Shown piece after piece: positions 1 to 11,008 of a stretch of 64,000 bases of DNA (positions are counted from its first letter, which is position 1; the number at the start of each line of letters is the position of its first letter). The DNA lies in the NCBI RefSeq assembly GCF_039555335.1, contig NC_092629.1, positions 4,979,912 to 5,043,911 on the forward strand, read 5' to 3'. The notes beneath the pieces were generated by a model. The model saw nothing but the letters and a program-made list of their open reading frames with translations. It was not told the origin of the DNA and ran no database searches. The position numbers were made by a program, and so were the translations under genes. This stretch comes from Amphiura filiformis (Eukaryota; Echinodermata; Ophiuroidea; Amphilepidida; Amphiuridae).

Positions 1-176
1 TTGCCGCAAAATACACTCCTAGTGTTTATCGCGTAGGCATACGTGCTTCTCATTGTCTACAGAAGTGTAAACGTAAACAAGAAATGCCACTTCATTTTTA
101 TTAATATTGAAAATTTAAATTATGTGATATTTGTTCAATTAATAGTGTTTACTTATAACGTTACTAAATTTAACAG

Positions 177-354
177 AGGAAGTGCTTTAGACTCTGACTC
201 AGACGATGTAGAAATGCAAGACACATCGAAGCAGAATGGTGGTATCAATAAGGTTACTCAAGCTTCTCAATCAGATATTGTGAAGGAGACTAAGTACGTT
301 TTTAACCCTTATACCACGGAGCCTACGGCCAACGCTAATAACATGTCAACTCAG
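177..354 (+). CDS. Gene 1, internal exon (acidic tail of a probable membrane protein)
   Basis: First of four consecutive exons that share one reading frame (177-354, 2734-2958, 3466-3533, 4631-4706). The exon follows an AT-rich intron end 'taacag' and stops at a consensus donor 'cag|gtatgt'. It enters with the third base of a split codon and leaves in phase 0. The encoded residues are acidic and S/T-rich (SALDSDSDDVEMQDTSKQN) and include VFNPYTTEP. No enzymatic domain is visible. Together with the C-terminal exon this looks like the cytoplasmic tail of a transporter or receptor whose membrane part lies upstream of the window. The product name is unknown; that it is coding is supported by phase agreement across three introns. 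Confidence 0.6.
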
Positions 355-759
355 GTATGTATCTGTTTTTATGTGAATGTTTGTACGCGTGTCTTCATTG
401 TTCTTAGCTGAAAATTTTATTTACAACTTATAACTTCCCAGCTGCTTTGTTCACGTTATTATTATTATTATTATTATTATCGGTATTTATTATATCACAT
501 ATCGTGGCCAAGTGGCCAAATCACATGTAACGTTACAATTCAAACATACAGATTAAAACATTAAAAATATTGAAAGTAGAACTTTAAAAGACATCAATAA
601 CAAATTGCACACAGAATATTGACCAAATATTGCACAGCTATATTGAAAAAAATATATTGAAAAAAAAATATTGAAAAAAATATTATAACAGCTGCACCAG
701 AATTTTAAAAAAGGCATTCATGGAACTGAAGAACAATCCCAAGAATAGCTTGCTTACGT

Positions 760-1080
760 TCTGCAACGGACACTACACGTCCCTCTGTGCCATAATTCAA
801 CCCTAAAGGCCTGCAATCAGCTTTCGACAAGAGTTTTTTTCTCACCGCACCCGCACTCTGGAACTCACTTCCATCTGAACTCCGTACTGCTGTTTCTCTG
901 CCAAGTTTCAAGAGAGGTCTCAAAACCTTCCTGTTCCCACAATAATCTGGTGGCTTTGTTTCAGTTTGCTGTTTTATTTTGCCTTTTAAATATTTTGTGT
1001 TCCATCTTGGCGCCGTGGTCTTGATGAAATGGCGCCCTATAAATGCCTTGTATATAATGTAATGTAATGTAATGTAATGG
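760..1080 (+). mobile_element. CR1/L2-type LINE, 3' end fragment with (AATGT)n tail
   Basis: In the + frame ending at TAA 943-945 the sequence reads FFLTAPALWNSLPSELRTAV then SLPSFKRGLKTFLFPQ, the conserved C-terminal tail of CR1/L2-like reverse transcriptases (APxLWNSLPxxxR...SFKxxLKTxLF). It is followed by about 100 bp of 3' UTR with 'ggcgccctataaatgcc' and five AATGT units (1056-1079), a typical short tandem tail. The reverse transcriptase core is absent, so this is a 5'-truncated insertion inside gene 1's intron. Confidence 0.75.
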
Positions 1081-2687
1081 TTTAAAAGATCAACAAAATA
1101 TCATGACTCAGCCGAAAACGCTCGTTCCTGGTGCGTAATTGGGAGAAATTGCGACCCTGTCTCTAAAGTCTGGTAGGAGGGATTAATGGCTGTGTTCGCT
1201 CATTTTTAGTAGGCATATCACCTCAAAATTAAGCGCAGCAGAAACACGTTATTTAATGTTTCTACATGAATGAGCTTTATTAAAGCATCAAAAATAAAAA
1301 ATAAACGGAATTGAAATCGGTCAATGCATTGTGATGTAGTGTCAATTTTAAGATACTCATAAATGGAATGCAAATCTGCCACAAATGGCTATCATGACAA
1401 AATTGGCACATTTCTATATTTTACAGGTTTATTTAAGTATCACAGGTTAAATGCCTATCTTTTCTGACTTCGCCAAAGAAAACAAAATTTAAAAATCTAT
1501 CATTGAATAATTATAATAAATTAACCAAATATACGATTTTAGCAATTTCGGCCAATCTGCAGACAAATTAAAGCTGAACAAAATGACTAAGTTCAGCTAA
1601 TTAATATGCAAAATTGATGCCAATAGAAAACCGTACATGATATCAGGGTGCGTGTGTTTTGTACACATATGTATACAAAATTCTTTCAATTGATAACAAA
1701 AAATACACAAAAAGTAAGTTATTATGCAAATTAGCTAATTACAGCTAATTATGTATTCATGATTTTATTATGTAAATTAGCCATGAGTATTTTTTTTTTT
1801 CAATATTGAATGAAAGTCTTTTCATTCATCATAAATTTGTCAAGTATGAACCTGTTATGATGTTGAATAAAGAAACTGCAGTTAATTACTTAAATATAAT
1901 ACAAAAAATACAAAGTTTGACATTTTGACGGTGTTTGGAATTGAATTTTCATTTTTTCTGTAAACATGGTATGTGCCACTATTGCTCAAAGCCAAATCCG
2001 GCCTTGGACACAGAATGGCTTAGAGCAATTGTGGTTTGGAATATTACTCCCTTTTAAAATCACTTTGATAATATTATGTTTCAACTCGTTTTCCTCAAGT
2101 GTGCCATTCGTTGTCGACGGAAATAATTTACATGCTAAGAAAGATTACTATTTCAGCTAAATGGTGGTAGGTCTTTTTTTTTAAATTTCAAAAGACCTAT
2201 ATTTATTGATTTATGAGGGATCTTGACCAATCCATAAAACAGGTAGCTCTTAAACGAAGCAACATTTATTTTAAAAAAAACCAGATGGTAGTCACAGAAA
2301 GGTTTCACACACCATATATTACAAATTCAAACAATTGGGATAAATAGCACATATGAAGAAATTAATTTTTCGACATGGATGTTTGCCAAAATTGAACATT
2401 TTGATGCGCGCGCTTTTCAATTTACTGTTATGCTTGCATGCACAGTGTGGCAGAATAATTGTGCAGCCACTGTGACATACCTATTTTTAGGCAGAACTTC
2501 AGCAAACATACGAGAGTGCTCCACCCTCCTATCTGACAGGGAGTCAATATTACAGCTAAGCAGCGCATCATGATATGAACTGTAATCTACTCCCAGGATT
2601 GTTCTATCGTTACTAGCTTACTTCTATACTCGTAATTACTTACTTAATAGCTAACTTCCTTTAATTCTTTGTTTGTTTACTTAATTA

Positions 2688-2689
<2 letters not shown>

Positions 2690-2725
<36 letters not shown>

Positions 2726-2726
2726 T
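2690..2726 (+). repeat. (ACTT)n microsatellite at an intron 3' end
   Basis: About nine tandem ACTT units directly upstream of the exon starting at 2734; degenerate copies of the same tetramer extend back to about 2630. Confidence 0.85.
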
Positions 2727-2733
2727 TCATAAG

Positions 2734-2958
2734 GTTTCCGCATCAGCTATCGTAAAAGAAACGGGCGTGGACGAGGATACATCAGGAAAGAAACCAGCTG
2801 TTGAGAATAACAATACTGCCCCCAACGTTACCAAAGTCTCGTTGGAAACCAATGACAATGCAGTCAACACTGCCCCCAACGTTACCAAAGTCTCGTTGGA
2901 AACCAATGGCAATGCCGTGACGGTAAAGGCTCAAGTTGAAACATCGGGATCTACTCAT
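2734..2958 (+). CDS. Gene 1, exon with an 18-residue internal duplication
   Basis: A 225-nt exon (75 codons, phase 0 at both ends) between 'cataag' and the donor 'cat|gtacgt'. It is open throughout in the frame set by the previous exon. It contains two adjacent near-identical 54-bp units starting near 2817 and 2871, encoding NTAPNVTKVSLETNDNAV and then the same block with one D-to-G change. The composition is polar (N, T, V, E) and likely disordered. The intron just upstream ends in an (ACTT)n microsatellite instead of an ordinary polypyrimidine tract. Confidence 0.6.
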
Positions 2959-3465
2959 GTACGTGTACAAAGTATGCAAATCAAAACGCATTAAAAATAA
3001 AATATGTTTTACTTGCCCTACCCTTATTCATTTGGCGAGATATAGCTATACACGTGATTTTCTATGTTTGTGGCAAGTCTGTGAATTTAGTGACTGTTTG
3101 TTCCTTCAGAAAGCACCCAAATAAGAGTTACAGTCTTTATACTGAATATAGAATAAACTTTATTCTCAGTTTGGACGAACTAATTAAGGTTACGTTACAT
3201 ATGTCGGGAATATTGACTATAAATTAAGCCAATGGACACCACATTCGATCTTACAGTTTTTCTGATTTGTTAATATCCACTTAAGTAACCAATCAAAATA
3301 GAGATTTTAGATCTCTCAGTAATTAATCCCTACTGATTATTCTTGTCATGTTCCTGATTGATTAAATACATGATATATTCCTCTTTGAAATCAATCAGAA
3401 TAGTTAATAGAAACCGATCATTCAATTTGATTAGTAATCAATATAATGTGTCGATTTTCCTGCAG

Positions 3466-3533
3466 ATTTCAACGGCCTCACTGAGCGAGGATTTTCCGCC
3501 GCCTCCTGCTGAACTACTCAACAAAGATCATAA
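3466..3533 (+). CDS. Gene 1, 68-nt exon
   Basis: The acceptor 'tttcctgcag' and donor 'aa|gtaagt' are both strong. The exon enters in phase 0 and leaves in phase 2. It encodes ISTASLSEDFPPPPAELLN and KDH plus the first two bases of a Lys codon. The PPPP run is a possible SH3/WW or EVH1-type ligand; that is inference only. The reading frame joins exactly to the terminal exon. Confidence 0.6.
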
Positions 3534-3552
3534 GTAAGTCATAACAAAGACG

Positions 3553-3714
3553 CAGTGGTGTAGCTAGGGTTTTCCGGGGGGGGGGGCATAAAGGGAATGT
3601 GACTTTCAATTAGAGATAACACCGGCCAATATCCTATAAAGGTGAGGAGGGAGTGGAAAGCAAGATGTGCCAGAGGAGGGATCGGCCCCACTGCCTCATT
3701 ACCTTACGCCACTG
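3553..3714. mobile_element. Short hAT-like MITE with G-run
   Basis: The left end is CAGTGGTGTAGCTAGGG followed by a run of 11 G; the right end, read in reverse, is CAGTGGCGTAAGG. CAG..CTG ends and a 162-bp length suit a hAT-type MITE. The flanking 8-mers CAAAGACG and CATATACG are similar but not identical, so the target-site duplication is eroded or wrongly placed. Related left ends occur at about 6331 and 12377. Confidence 0.5.
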
Positions 3715-4630
3715 CATATACGTATAACAATTTATTTGACCATGGTCATAATGACGAATAATATTAAAAACAATGGACTTCAAATGTCTGAAATTGAATG
3801 GGTCAAAATACTAAACAGGCTATTAAAAAGGGCACTTAATTTAATGTTCACATGACCAGATGGGCGCTGATATTTCTAGACAGGAATTATGAATAGGTGA
3901 CCTTTGGCACAGCAATCGGTTATACTGTGTATTTAAATAAAACGTGGATATGTCAGGTAAATTTGTCTTATTTTGCAATATTAATATTGTAAAGGTTTTT
4001 GCGTCCTTAAATACGTTCGAAATTTATAGAAACATATGACAAAAACCAGATGCAAAACATTTTGCAATAATATTATTTAAGAGTTGACAAATTTGGAACA
4101 AAAAATGTTTGCACAATACAATATTTCACAATAAAATCTTTGTACCACCTTAACACTGCTGTATTTATGCGACAAAACATTTTAAATCCCCTTTCACGAT
4201 CTTCATATAATCCGGTTATGACCAAAACTGAAAACAGATATTATGACAACATTATTTCCAGATAATTCCGGAACAAATCGGTTTCTTTTTGAATAAAAAT
4301 AAAATAATAATAATAGTGGTATATTACGTTTCAATTTAGTTTTTACCCTTATCCTTTTTATTGTCAATATTTTTCGCCAATACAATGAGCTTTTCCATTT
4401 AAAATCCACACTACTCTTGTGGAAGTATTTTGGAAATATCGTCCACAGAATGAGAGGTCCACAGAGGGAGGGTGAGTTTCAAATGGTTAATGTGCTTATT
4501 CCATTTAAAACTCGTACTCTGTGGAAGACATATCCAACATCTTTCACAGGGGTAGTGTGGATTTTAAATTGACTAACACAATGCTTGCTGACTGCATACT
4601 GATATGTCTTTTTGGTTTCTCTATTTACAG

Positions 4631-4706
4631 AGATAATTCAGATAACACTTTTGAGAACCCTGCCTTCCAAGCAGATGAGGACGAGAAACCACGTACGGAA
4701 CTCTAA
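4631..4706 (+). CDS. Gene 1, terminal exon with FxNPxF and C-terminal TEL
   Basis: The acceptor 'tttacag' supplies the third base of the split Lys codon. The exon then encodes DNSDNTFENPAFQADEDEKP and RTEL followed by TAA at 4704-4706. FENPAF fits the PTB/endocytic pattern aromatic-x-N-P-x-[YF]. The last residues T-E-L fit the class I PDZ-ligand rule [ST]-x-hydrophobic-COOH. Both are short linear motifs typical of cytoplasmic tails of membrane proteins. The family was not identified. A candidate poly(A) signal AATAAA is at 5305-5310. Confidence 0.65.
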
Positions 4707-5374
4707 CATCCGAATATTAGTTTAGAAACAGAAATATACATACACATTTAGAAAAAAAGTTCAACTTAAGAACTTTTTCCTGTATATGAAATCCCTCTCC
4801 CAAAATGGTTCTAATAGGAACTAGAAAGCTCTATAATTGAAGTCCGAATTAAAAAGACTAGTTTGCGTCTGACGTCAGGGCAAAGGCGCGACGTGATTGG
4901 TTGCTGACCTGCGCAGTTCATCATTGTTGGTCTGGTTGACAGGACGTCATACGAAACTAGTTTTTGTTAATTCGGTCTTATCATATAAGCTATTTTGGGG
5001 TTGAGAAGCTTTGTAGGTTTTGTAGAAACACCTTTAAAATAGTGTCTTGATAAGGAACCATTTGTAAAGGTTCTGTAGAGAACCAAGAAAGTTCTTAAAC
5101 CCATAAATTGTTTTTTGTGGAATCAACAAACCTTTTGTGTGTCGTTTTAGTACCATTTGGGGAGAATGGTTCTTTTTAGATTAATTTTGGCTGAGGGTTC
5201 CGTATACAGGACAACATAGGTTCTAAGTCGTTTTATATGAGAATGTAGATTTATCAGATATAATATCGATTGGTTGCATCAGAAGGACCATTAAAAAAAT
5301 TTAAAATAAACACGCTTATAGACGATTTTTCATTCCCTTGAAGAGAAGAGAAGGAAAACTCATTCATTTGAATT

Positions 5375-5563
5375 GGCTTTTTCGGTAAATCGCTTCAGCC
5401 TTTGCGAGTACACCTGAGATGTCGTCATTTGATGGCACGACGATCTGCGCCCATACGCCCGTTGTTTAGCGAACATCGTTACTGCGAATTGCAAGTCAGT
5501 GTGACGTCAAATGACGACATCTCAGGTGTACTCGTAAAAGCTTATGAGATTTACCAAAAAGGT
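5375..5563. mobile_element. Foldback MITE with ~55-bp inverted arms
   Basis: The left arm 5375-5430 and right arm 5510-5562 are inverted copies sharing 'cgagtacacctgagatgtcg' and '(t)ttttcggtaaat'. An unpaired centre of about 80 bp separates them. No coding capacity. Confidence 0.75.
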
Positions 5564-5800
5564 CTATTAATTCTTTGTTAGCTTTGAGACCTCAATACTT
5601 TTGATACCATAAATAAAATCATTTCTTGCTTTCAAAACCGTATTGTTTGGGTATAATATGTAATATCACATACAATTTTGAGTCAGCCAAATTCGTTGTT
5701 TTTATAGGACAACATAGCAGTTTTAAATTCGCCATAGAGCTCCAAGTTAAACATCGTCACCACTAACAGGCTTACCAGTTACCAGTTACTTGGTTACTCT

Positions 5801-5931
5801 CTGAAGACCTGAGCCCAAGACGACCGTAAGTCCATTTGGCCCCTCAACATGTATACACTCAACGTAACTTTAGTGTATACATGTTGAGGGGGCCACGTGG
5901 ACTTACGGTCTTCTTGCGCTCATGTCTTCAT
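5801..5931. mobile_element. Tight hairpin MITE
   Basis: Two arms (5801-5859 and 5872-5931) are nearly exact inverted copies built around 'gaccgtaagtcc' and 'caacatgtatacact', with a loop of about a dozen bases. The RNA would be a near-perfect hairpin. Confidence 0.75.
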
Positions 5932-6330
5932 CTGGTCATCTTGCTGTTTGGTTCTAATTTGATGTTGTTTGAGTCATAATCTGTTAGCATCATCATAACA
6001 CGTGAATATCGAGCTAATCGCCAAGGAGGGATACCGATATATTATCATGTAAATGTTTTTTGATTGTTTACCGTTTCCTGTGTATGAAATCTTTATTTGG
6101 TTCTGAGTTCACCTACACAATTTTGGAGTAGGTATCAATATAGCTTTGCCCTTATTTGTAGATGACAATCCCGTGTATAATCATGCGAAATTTGAAGAAG
6201 CTGCCATCTACAGAACTATATAAGTTATAAAAGCAGAAGTAGAACTTCTTGTACGGAGGCGAGGGTACTCGAATATGAAAGAGACGAACCTTAGCCTATC
6301 GGAGTACGACGTGCACTAGGGGTCTATCCA

Positions 6331-6370
6331 GTGGCGTACCGTGGCCGCCCCAACCCGGGGGGGGGCTGAA
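6331..6370 (+). repeat. G-run repeat fragment
   Basis: CAGTGGCGTACCGTGG followed by a run of nine G; same family of left ends as the element at 3553. The other end was not found. Confidence 0.4.
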
Positions 6371-6787
6371 GAAAATTCAATTTTGCCGCCCCTTCCTCAA
6401 CAGCCCGAAAAGGTTGACCCAATTTTTTTCTCGGTCGTTTGAAAAAGTGAAGAGCAAAAAAAAAATACAATTTTTTCAAAAAAATTTATGCTTTTGACGA
6501 ATATGACTACAAAACAATAGATGACAGCAATAAAGAAACTTTAAAGTTTGTCAATCGTATGTGCATTACGTGATTTATTAAACGTTCAGATTAATATTCA
6601 GTGCAGGTATTAAATCGTCACACAAACCGTAAAACCAATTTTAAAAAATCTGGATTTGCTCTGTTCTGACTCTGTTGGTCTTATTTCCAGTGGCCCCATT
6701 CAGTGACCTCCATTCAACAATAATATTATAACTCAAAATTTGACTTCAAGTTGTGGAGTATGAGATTTTGTACCCAAGTTGACAACT

Positions 6788-7150
6788 CTCTAGTCCGAAG
6801 GCTCCCTAGTCCGAAGGCTCCTTAGTCCAAAGGTTCGCTAATCCGAACACGTAATTTACCATTTGCTAGTCCGAATTCTGAAAAAGGTTCGCTAGTCAAA
6901 ATATCGGGTTCTCTAATCCGAGGGTTCTCTAGTCCGAATGATAAATAAGGTTCTCTATTCCGAATATAGAATAAGGCTCACTAACCCTAACCCTAAACCC
7001 AAACCCTAACACTAACACTAACCCTAAACCCTAACACTTATTCTATATTCGGACTAGAGAACCTTCGGATTAGCGAACTTAATTTGGTTTTCTGACTAGC
7101 GACCCTTTGGACTAGAGAACCTTCGGACTAACGACCCTTCGGACTAGAGA
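6788..7150. repeat. Inverted array of CTAGTCCGAAGG units around a telomere-like core
   Basis: The left side (6788-6976) is a degenerate tandem array of 'ctagtccgaaggttc' units. The right side (7038-7150) is the same unit in reverse orientation ('ggactagagaaccttcgg'). The innermost pieces, 'ggttctctattccgaa' and its inverse, mirror each other around the CCCTAA-like tract. Confidence 0.8.
6981..7037 (+). repeat. Interstitial telomere-like tract (CCCTAA variants)
   Basis: About nine units of CTAACC/CTAAACC/CTAACA, i.e. degenerate TTAGGG on the other strand, at the exact centre of the inverted array. TTAGGG is the telomere repeat of deuterostomes. Confidence 0.75.
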
Positions 7151-7487
7151 GAAGTCACCAAAACATTTACAGGTCATTCTATGAATGTACATACTGGGAT
7201 TAAAGAACTGTTCCCTGACAGATGATGATGTTTAAGATAAACCGGTTAATTTACTAAGTGTGATTCTAAAATTTATTAAAGGAAGGTGACTTGATATATT
7301 TCGAAAATAGAATTCTTTAAAATTGATGTATAACATAAAATGTCGTCCCTTTCAAGCATTAATGTAAAAAGAACACGTAAATGGGACTAATTTCTGGTAT
7401 TTATACAGTATATTAATCACGATAATATAGTCTTCAACGTTTTTATGATATTCATGTAATAAATTGATATCAAATGAGAGATCCGAT

Positions 7488-7621
7488 TTTTCTCATTAAC
7501 ATATTGAAATCTAGAGCTCCAAATCAACGATATCATCCAAAAACTGTCGAATTAGTCTCTAATACCACAGTTAAGACCAATTCAACTGTTTTTAGACGAT
7601 TTCAATATGTTAATGAGAAAC
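7488..7621. mobile_element. Foldback MITE
   Basis: The outer arms 'tttctcattaacatattgaa' (from 7489) and their inverse (to 7620), plus inner arms 'aaaaactgtcgaattagtct' and 'agaccaattcaactg', make an almost continuous palindrome. A 63-codon open stretch across it is a by-product. Confidence 0.7.
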
Positions 7622-7702
7622 ATGAGCTTTTACCCGATACCAAAATCTGCATTTTGACTAGGTAAAGTAGGGGGATGAAGCAATCATTCAGGTTAAATTT
7701 AA

Positions 7703-7813
7703 AGGATGAAATCAAAACTCGACCGGGTGTTTCCCTCCGATTTATATTGTTCTAAACAATGGAAACCGGGCGGAATCGGCGAACAACCGCCGGTCGTGTT
7801 TTGACTTCACCCC
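7703..7813. mobile_element. Harbinger-like MITE, copy 1
   Basis: 111 bp bounded by direct TAA (7700-7702 and 7814-7816). The terminal inverted repeats are (A/G)GGATGAAATCAAAACTCG at left and its near inverse ending CACCCC at right. A second copy at 31603-31707 is flanked by TTA. A 3-bp TWA target is the PIF/Harbinger signature; assignment rests on that alone. Confidence 0.7.
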
Positions 7814-7817
7814 TAAC

Positions 7818-8162
7818 TTAAAGCCATACTGTACGATATTATAATATGAAATTGTTTTGTTTGTTTTTCAATCCTAACTTTTTGTCATATTTGTATTGTT
7901 TACACATGTCCCAACTTGCACCTAAATGAAATCAGCCAAATTGTTTGTGTTTGTAGGTCAACAGAGCAAAGGTTGACATAAAGTCATAATTCATGTTAAA
8001 CGGTAAAAAAATGACCAGTAGGGTTTCTTTTATTTTACCTTGTTATTTCAGCTCACAATGGATAGAAACCCTTCCCGACAGTTACTACTAGTATTATGTC
8101 AGCATTTTGAGTATAGAATAACAATTTTAAAATTTGAAGGAAATCGTATATTATGGCTTTAA
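7818..8162. mobile_element. TTAAAGCCATA element, complete copy
   Basis: 345 bp with inverted ends TTAAAGCCATACTGTACGAT and, read in reverse, TTAAAGCCATAATATACGAT. It is the uninterrupted counterpart of the interrupted copy at 58397-60200 ('cagtagggtttc', 'ggatagaaaccc' are shared) and serves as the empty site for the TTAA-flanked insertions there. Ends of the same kind occur near 13756 and in 21500-21920. Confidence 0.7.
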
Positions 8163-8231
8163 TAAATAAAAAGTGACAGATTATTTAACATAATTATATA
8201 TATAAGTTTAAACGAAATAGAGATAACTAAC

Positions 8232-8237
8232 TTTATT
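8232..8237 (-). promoter_or_regulatory. Poly(A) signal of gene 2
   Basis: AATAAA on the - strand, 67 bases after the TAA stop of gene 2 at 8305. Confidence 0.6.
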
Positions 8238-8304
8238 CTTAATAACCTCCACATATTCTGATGTAGGATAATCTACATCAGTCAGTAGCCATTAATAACT
8301 GGCT

Positions 8305-8573
8305 TTAGCCACAGACTTTCCAGTCGGCTGCGTGGCCATTTCCTGACGCAACACCAATATAGCTGACATCTGCATTTACGAGGCATGCCATATCCTCATT
8401 GATGAATGCCTGACCATCAGCACTAACCTCTACATGCCCATTAGTGAATGTGATGGTGTAATCACGGTAGTCGGCTGAGCTCAGAACGCCGGGTGAATCA
8501 GTAGTGAAGACGACCTTGTCATTGGAATTACAGAGGCCTCCAGACTTATGATTACTCGCTCCCCTACCAAGTT
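8305..8573 (-). CDS. Gene 2, exon 7: C-terminal half of the FAMeT domain, stop
   Basis: Terminal coding exon of the secreted YWTD/FAMeT protein. The acceptor 'tttgtatttcag' joins in phase 1 to the previous exon and the frame stays open to TAA at 8305-8307. It encodes ITFTNGHVEVSADGQAF, DMACLVNADVSYIGVASG and ends NGHAADWKVCG. The pattern 'tNGhv.v..dg....f.d...l....yiGVasG...dWkvc' is the C-terminal half of the farnesoic acid O-methyltransferase-like domain (Methyltransf_FA, IPR022041). This domain is common in secreted invertebrate proteins and is not itself proof of methyltransferase activity. Confidence 0.8.
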
Positions 8574-9269
8574 CTGAAATACAAAAAAATATGTATAAAA
8601 TAGACGAGGGTTTAAGAAGGAAAGTCATTTTACTTTTAGCAGTGTTTAGCATTTACCTTTCCTTGATTCTACGATGGTTAACAGAGTTTCTCATGCCGGA
8701 TAGAAAGACGTGGTTTACTAAGATTACCACCCTCTCTCAAGTCTTTGTATTGTTTATACAGACTTGATATTTAGTATGGAATATTTTTTCGAAAAATTCC
8801 AAGACTGGTCTGGAAGGGGTCTGCATTAACCGCACATGATAAATATTAAACATATTAATTTGGGTGTATCGGGAGATGGTGTAAAATTATTGTTTGAACG
8901 AAATATGCTTTCCATTAGTTTACATTATGGCGCTCAAAACGCAGTGAATTAGCATAAAATGGTGGTAAAGGTGGTACGCTCTCAGAAGGTTTGGGCCAAA
9001 TGTTATAAACTTACTGCGCACAAAGAAGCAGAGTGAGTTCATTGGACAACCAGGGATCCGCGCAGTTGTTTTTGTACCGTACGTTTATAACATTTGACCC
9101 GGGGAGGGGCATTCACATTTTCTGAGTTAATTACCACTTGAATCTTTTTTTCTTTAGTTATTATAAGCGTTATAGTGACAATGACGATTATTTTATGTCA
9201 AGCATATCAGGCATTAACAGCTGGAATCAGAGTGATAACGCTGACCAAATCAGATCAATTAACCTAATG

Positions 9270-9279
<10 letters not shown>

Positions 9280-9341
<62 letters not shown>
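9280..9341 (+). repeat. (TAA)n microsatellite in gene 2 intron
   Basis: About 21 uninterrupted TAA/ATA units inside the intron between exons 6 and 7 of gene 2. Confidence 0.9.
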
Positions 9342-9344
<3 letters not shown>

Positions 9345-9691
9345 GATAATAATAAAAACAAACAAACCTGATTTTGGTTATCAGGCCATCTACAGGAACA
9401 CTGTTTTGTTTTTGTTTATAGTTTGATCAGCTCGTAATCGGCGGGCCTTACAACATCGCGGATTAATATCTATATATTTTTTTCGAGAAATCTCTTGCGA
9501 CATCTCGCCAGAAACATCACGAACGATACATTGTCTATTTTCTTTAACACGCACAATATAAACCCGATAGGTCAACTATATTAATCTTAGCTTGTGTCTA
9601 CTTTTCGGCGTAGAGGTAAAAGCTTAACAATTACCGCCCATTACGAGCTGTTCAATCCATAAGTATGTTTTAATTTATTATTTTGATGTAC

Positions 9692-9898
9692 CTATTTTCG
9701 GTATTCCGAGATCTCCGGCTACATCATCTACAGGTGCGTTGGTCGGTGAGAGAATGATGTATGCAAAACCTGTTCCTTTGATGGAAATGGTGTAACTACT
9801 GGCTCCAGCGGAAACTTCCTTAAACGCAAATGCAAAATCGGAATTCCTTACACGTCCAGCGTGGGCGTAACTCTCTGTGTGATGATCCGTGCACACAT
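9692..9898 (-). CDS. Gene 2, exon 6: N-terminal half of the FAMeT domain
   Basis: Acceptor 'attcttccag' and donor 'atag|gtacat'; phase 1 on both sides. It encodes DVCTDHHTESYAHAGRV, DFAFAFKEVSAGASSYTISI and GFAYIILSPT, matching the opening of FAMeT domains (aromatic 'FafkV.a..da.i.Ls'). Its open frame and phases fit exons 5 and 7, so the domain is split across two exons. Confidence 0.75.
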
Positions 9899-11008
9899 CT
9901 GGAAGAATAACGCACGATTAATAATATCATTCATGACAATTCAATAAAAATCTCACTTAAAGGTTGGTGTTAGCCTGAATCCTTCGCGCCAAAAATGTCG
10001 GCACCGTTTTCAACCACAATCCTTTAAGTTGCATTATAGTCATGCGTGTTACAGACTGAATAATCCTAGGTGGATGTACCTAACATTAATGAGACATAAA
10101 TCACATAATAGTGTGATTCCAAGTTATTTAGTTACCCTAGCGATTTTGATATTAATTAGAAGCAAAGTCATGTATGACATGATCCATGGTCTATGAACGG
10201 GAACGATGCTACCATTGTTTTGTTCAAGGAAACATGATTCATGCCTAATGTATTTATTGTACACTACCACAGCTCTGCAAATATCAAATGTCTTCTGACT
10301 GATATTTTAAATATACTACTGAAATATTTATTGTGGACAATGAGAAAATATTAGACTTCTTCAGACGCCAAAATCTAAGTTTTAATACGATAAAAAAGAG
10401 TCGAGGCCATGAAATAGGGCTTCAACTTTATTGTATAATCACCAGTATATTTAATAATATGTATAACTTCTTGTATCAATTGATGTTATAAAAATGGTCA
10501 AATAATTGCATCTAATAATGGGGGATTATCCCTTGTGCTTGTTGGGCTATTCCAATTGAAACCCATACGCCCCATATGGAAGGCATAACGTTAATCGTAC
10601 AATCGTTAATCGTCGGGAAACAATTGAACTAAAACGAACGCGCGTGACAGCTCTGAACCATGTATACTGTTTTGGTTTTCTTTATTTTGGAATTATTTCT
10701 ATAGCAAATTAAAATTATAGATTTTTAAAAATCTAGGCCGGCTCCACCAAACCCAAACCCTTCGTGATTGATGTTCGGCCTTTCCCCTGGGTTGCATATT
10801 TGTAACAATAAAACGATTAGCCTAAATCATTAGGATGTAAATACGAGCGGTTTTGTTTCGTAGCAAAAGATTGGTCTTGTCCGTATCCGTTTAATTTCAC
10901 GAAGTTTGCCTGCGCATGCCATCGTAAACCTGCAAGATCACGGTTCTTGCGTTTCAGATAACCCCCACCCCTCGATTTTAATTTGATTTACGTATAATGT
11001 ATACATAC

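Larger units (their letters stand above)
355..2733 (+). other. Gene 1 intron, mostly anonymous AT-rich sequence
   Basis: Between exons 177-354 and 2734-2958. It holds a (TTA)n tract at about 457-480, a LINE 3' end at 760-1080 and the ACTT microsatellite at its end. The rest, including a 64-codon open stretch at 1966-2160, shows no splice or domain support. Confidence 0.6.

Noticed and set aside
1966-2160. 64-codon + strand frame in gene 1's intron
   Set aside because: No acceptor, donor or recognisable domain; composition like the surrounding intron.
9138-9371. 77-codon frame with a poly-Ile run
   Set aside because: It is the translation of the (TAA)n microsatellite.
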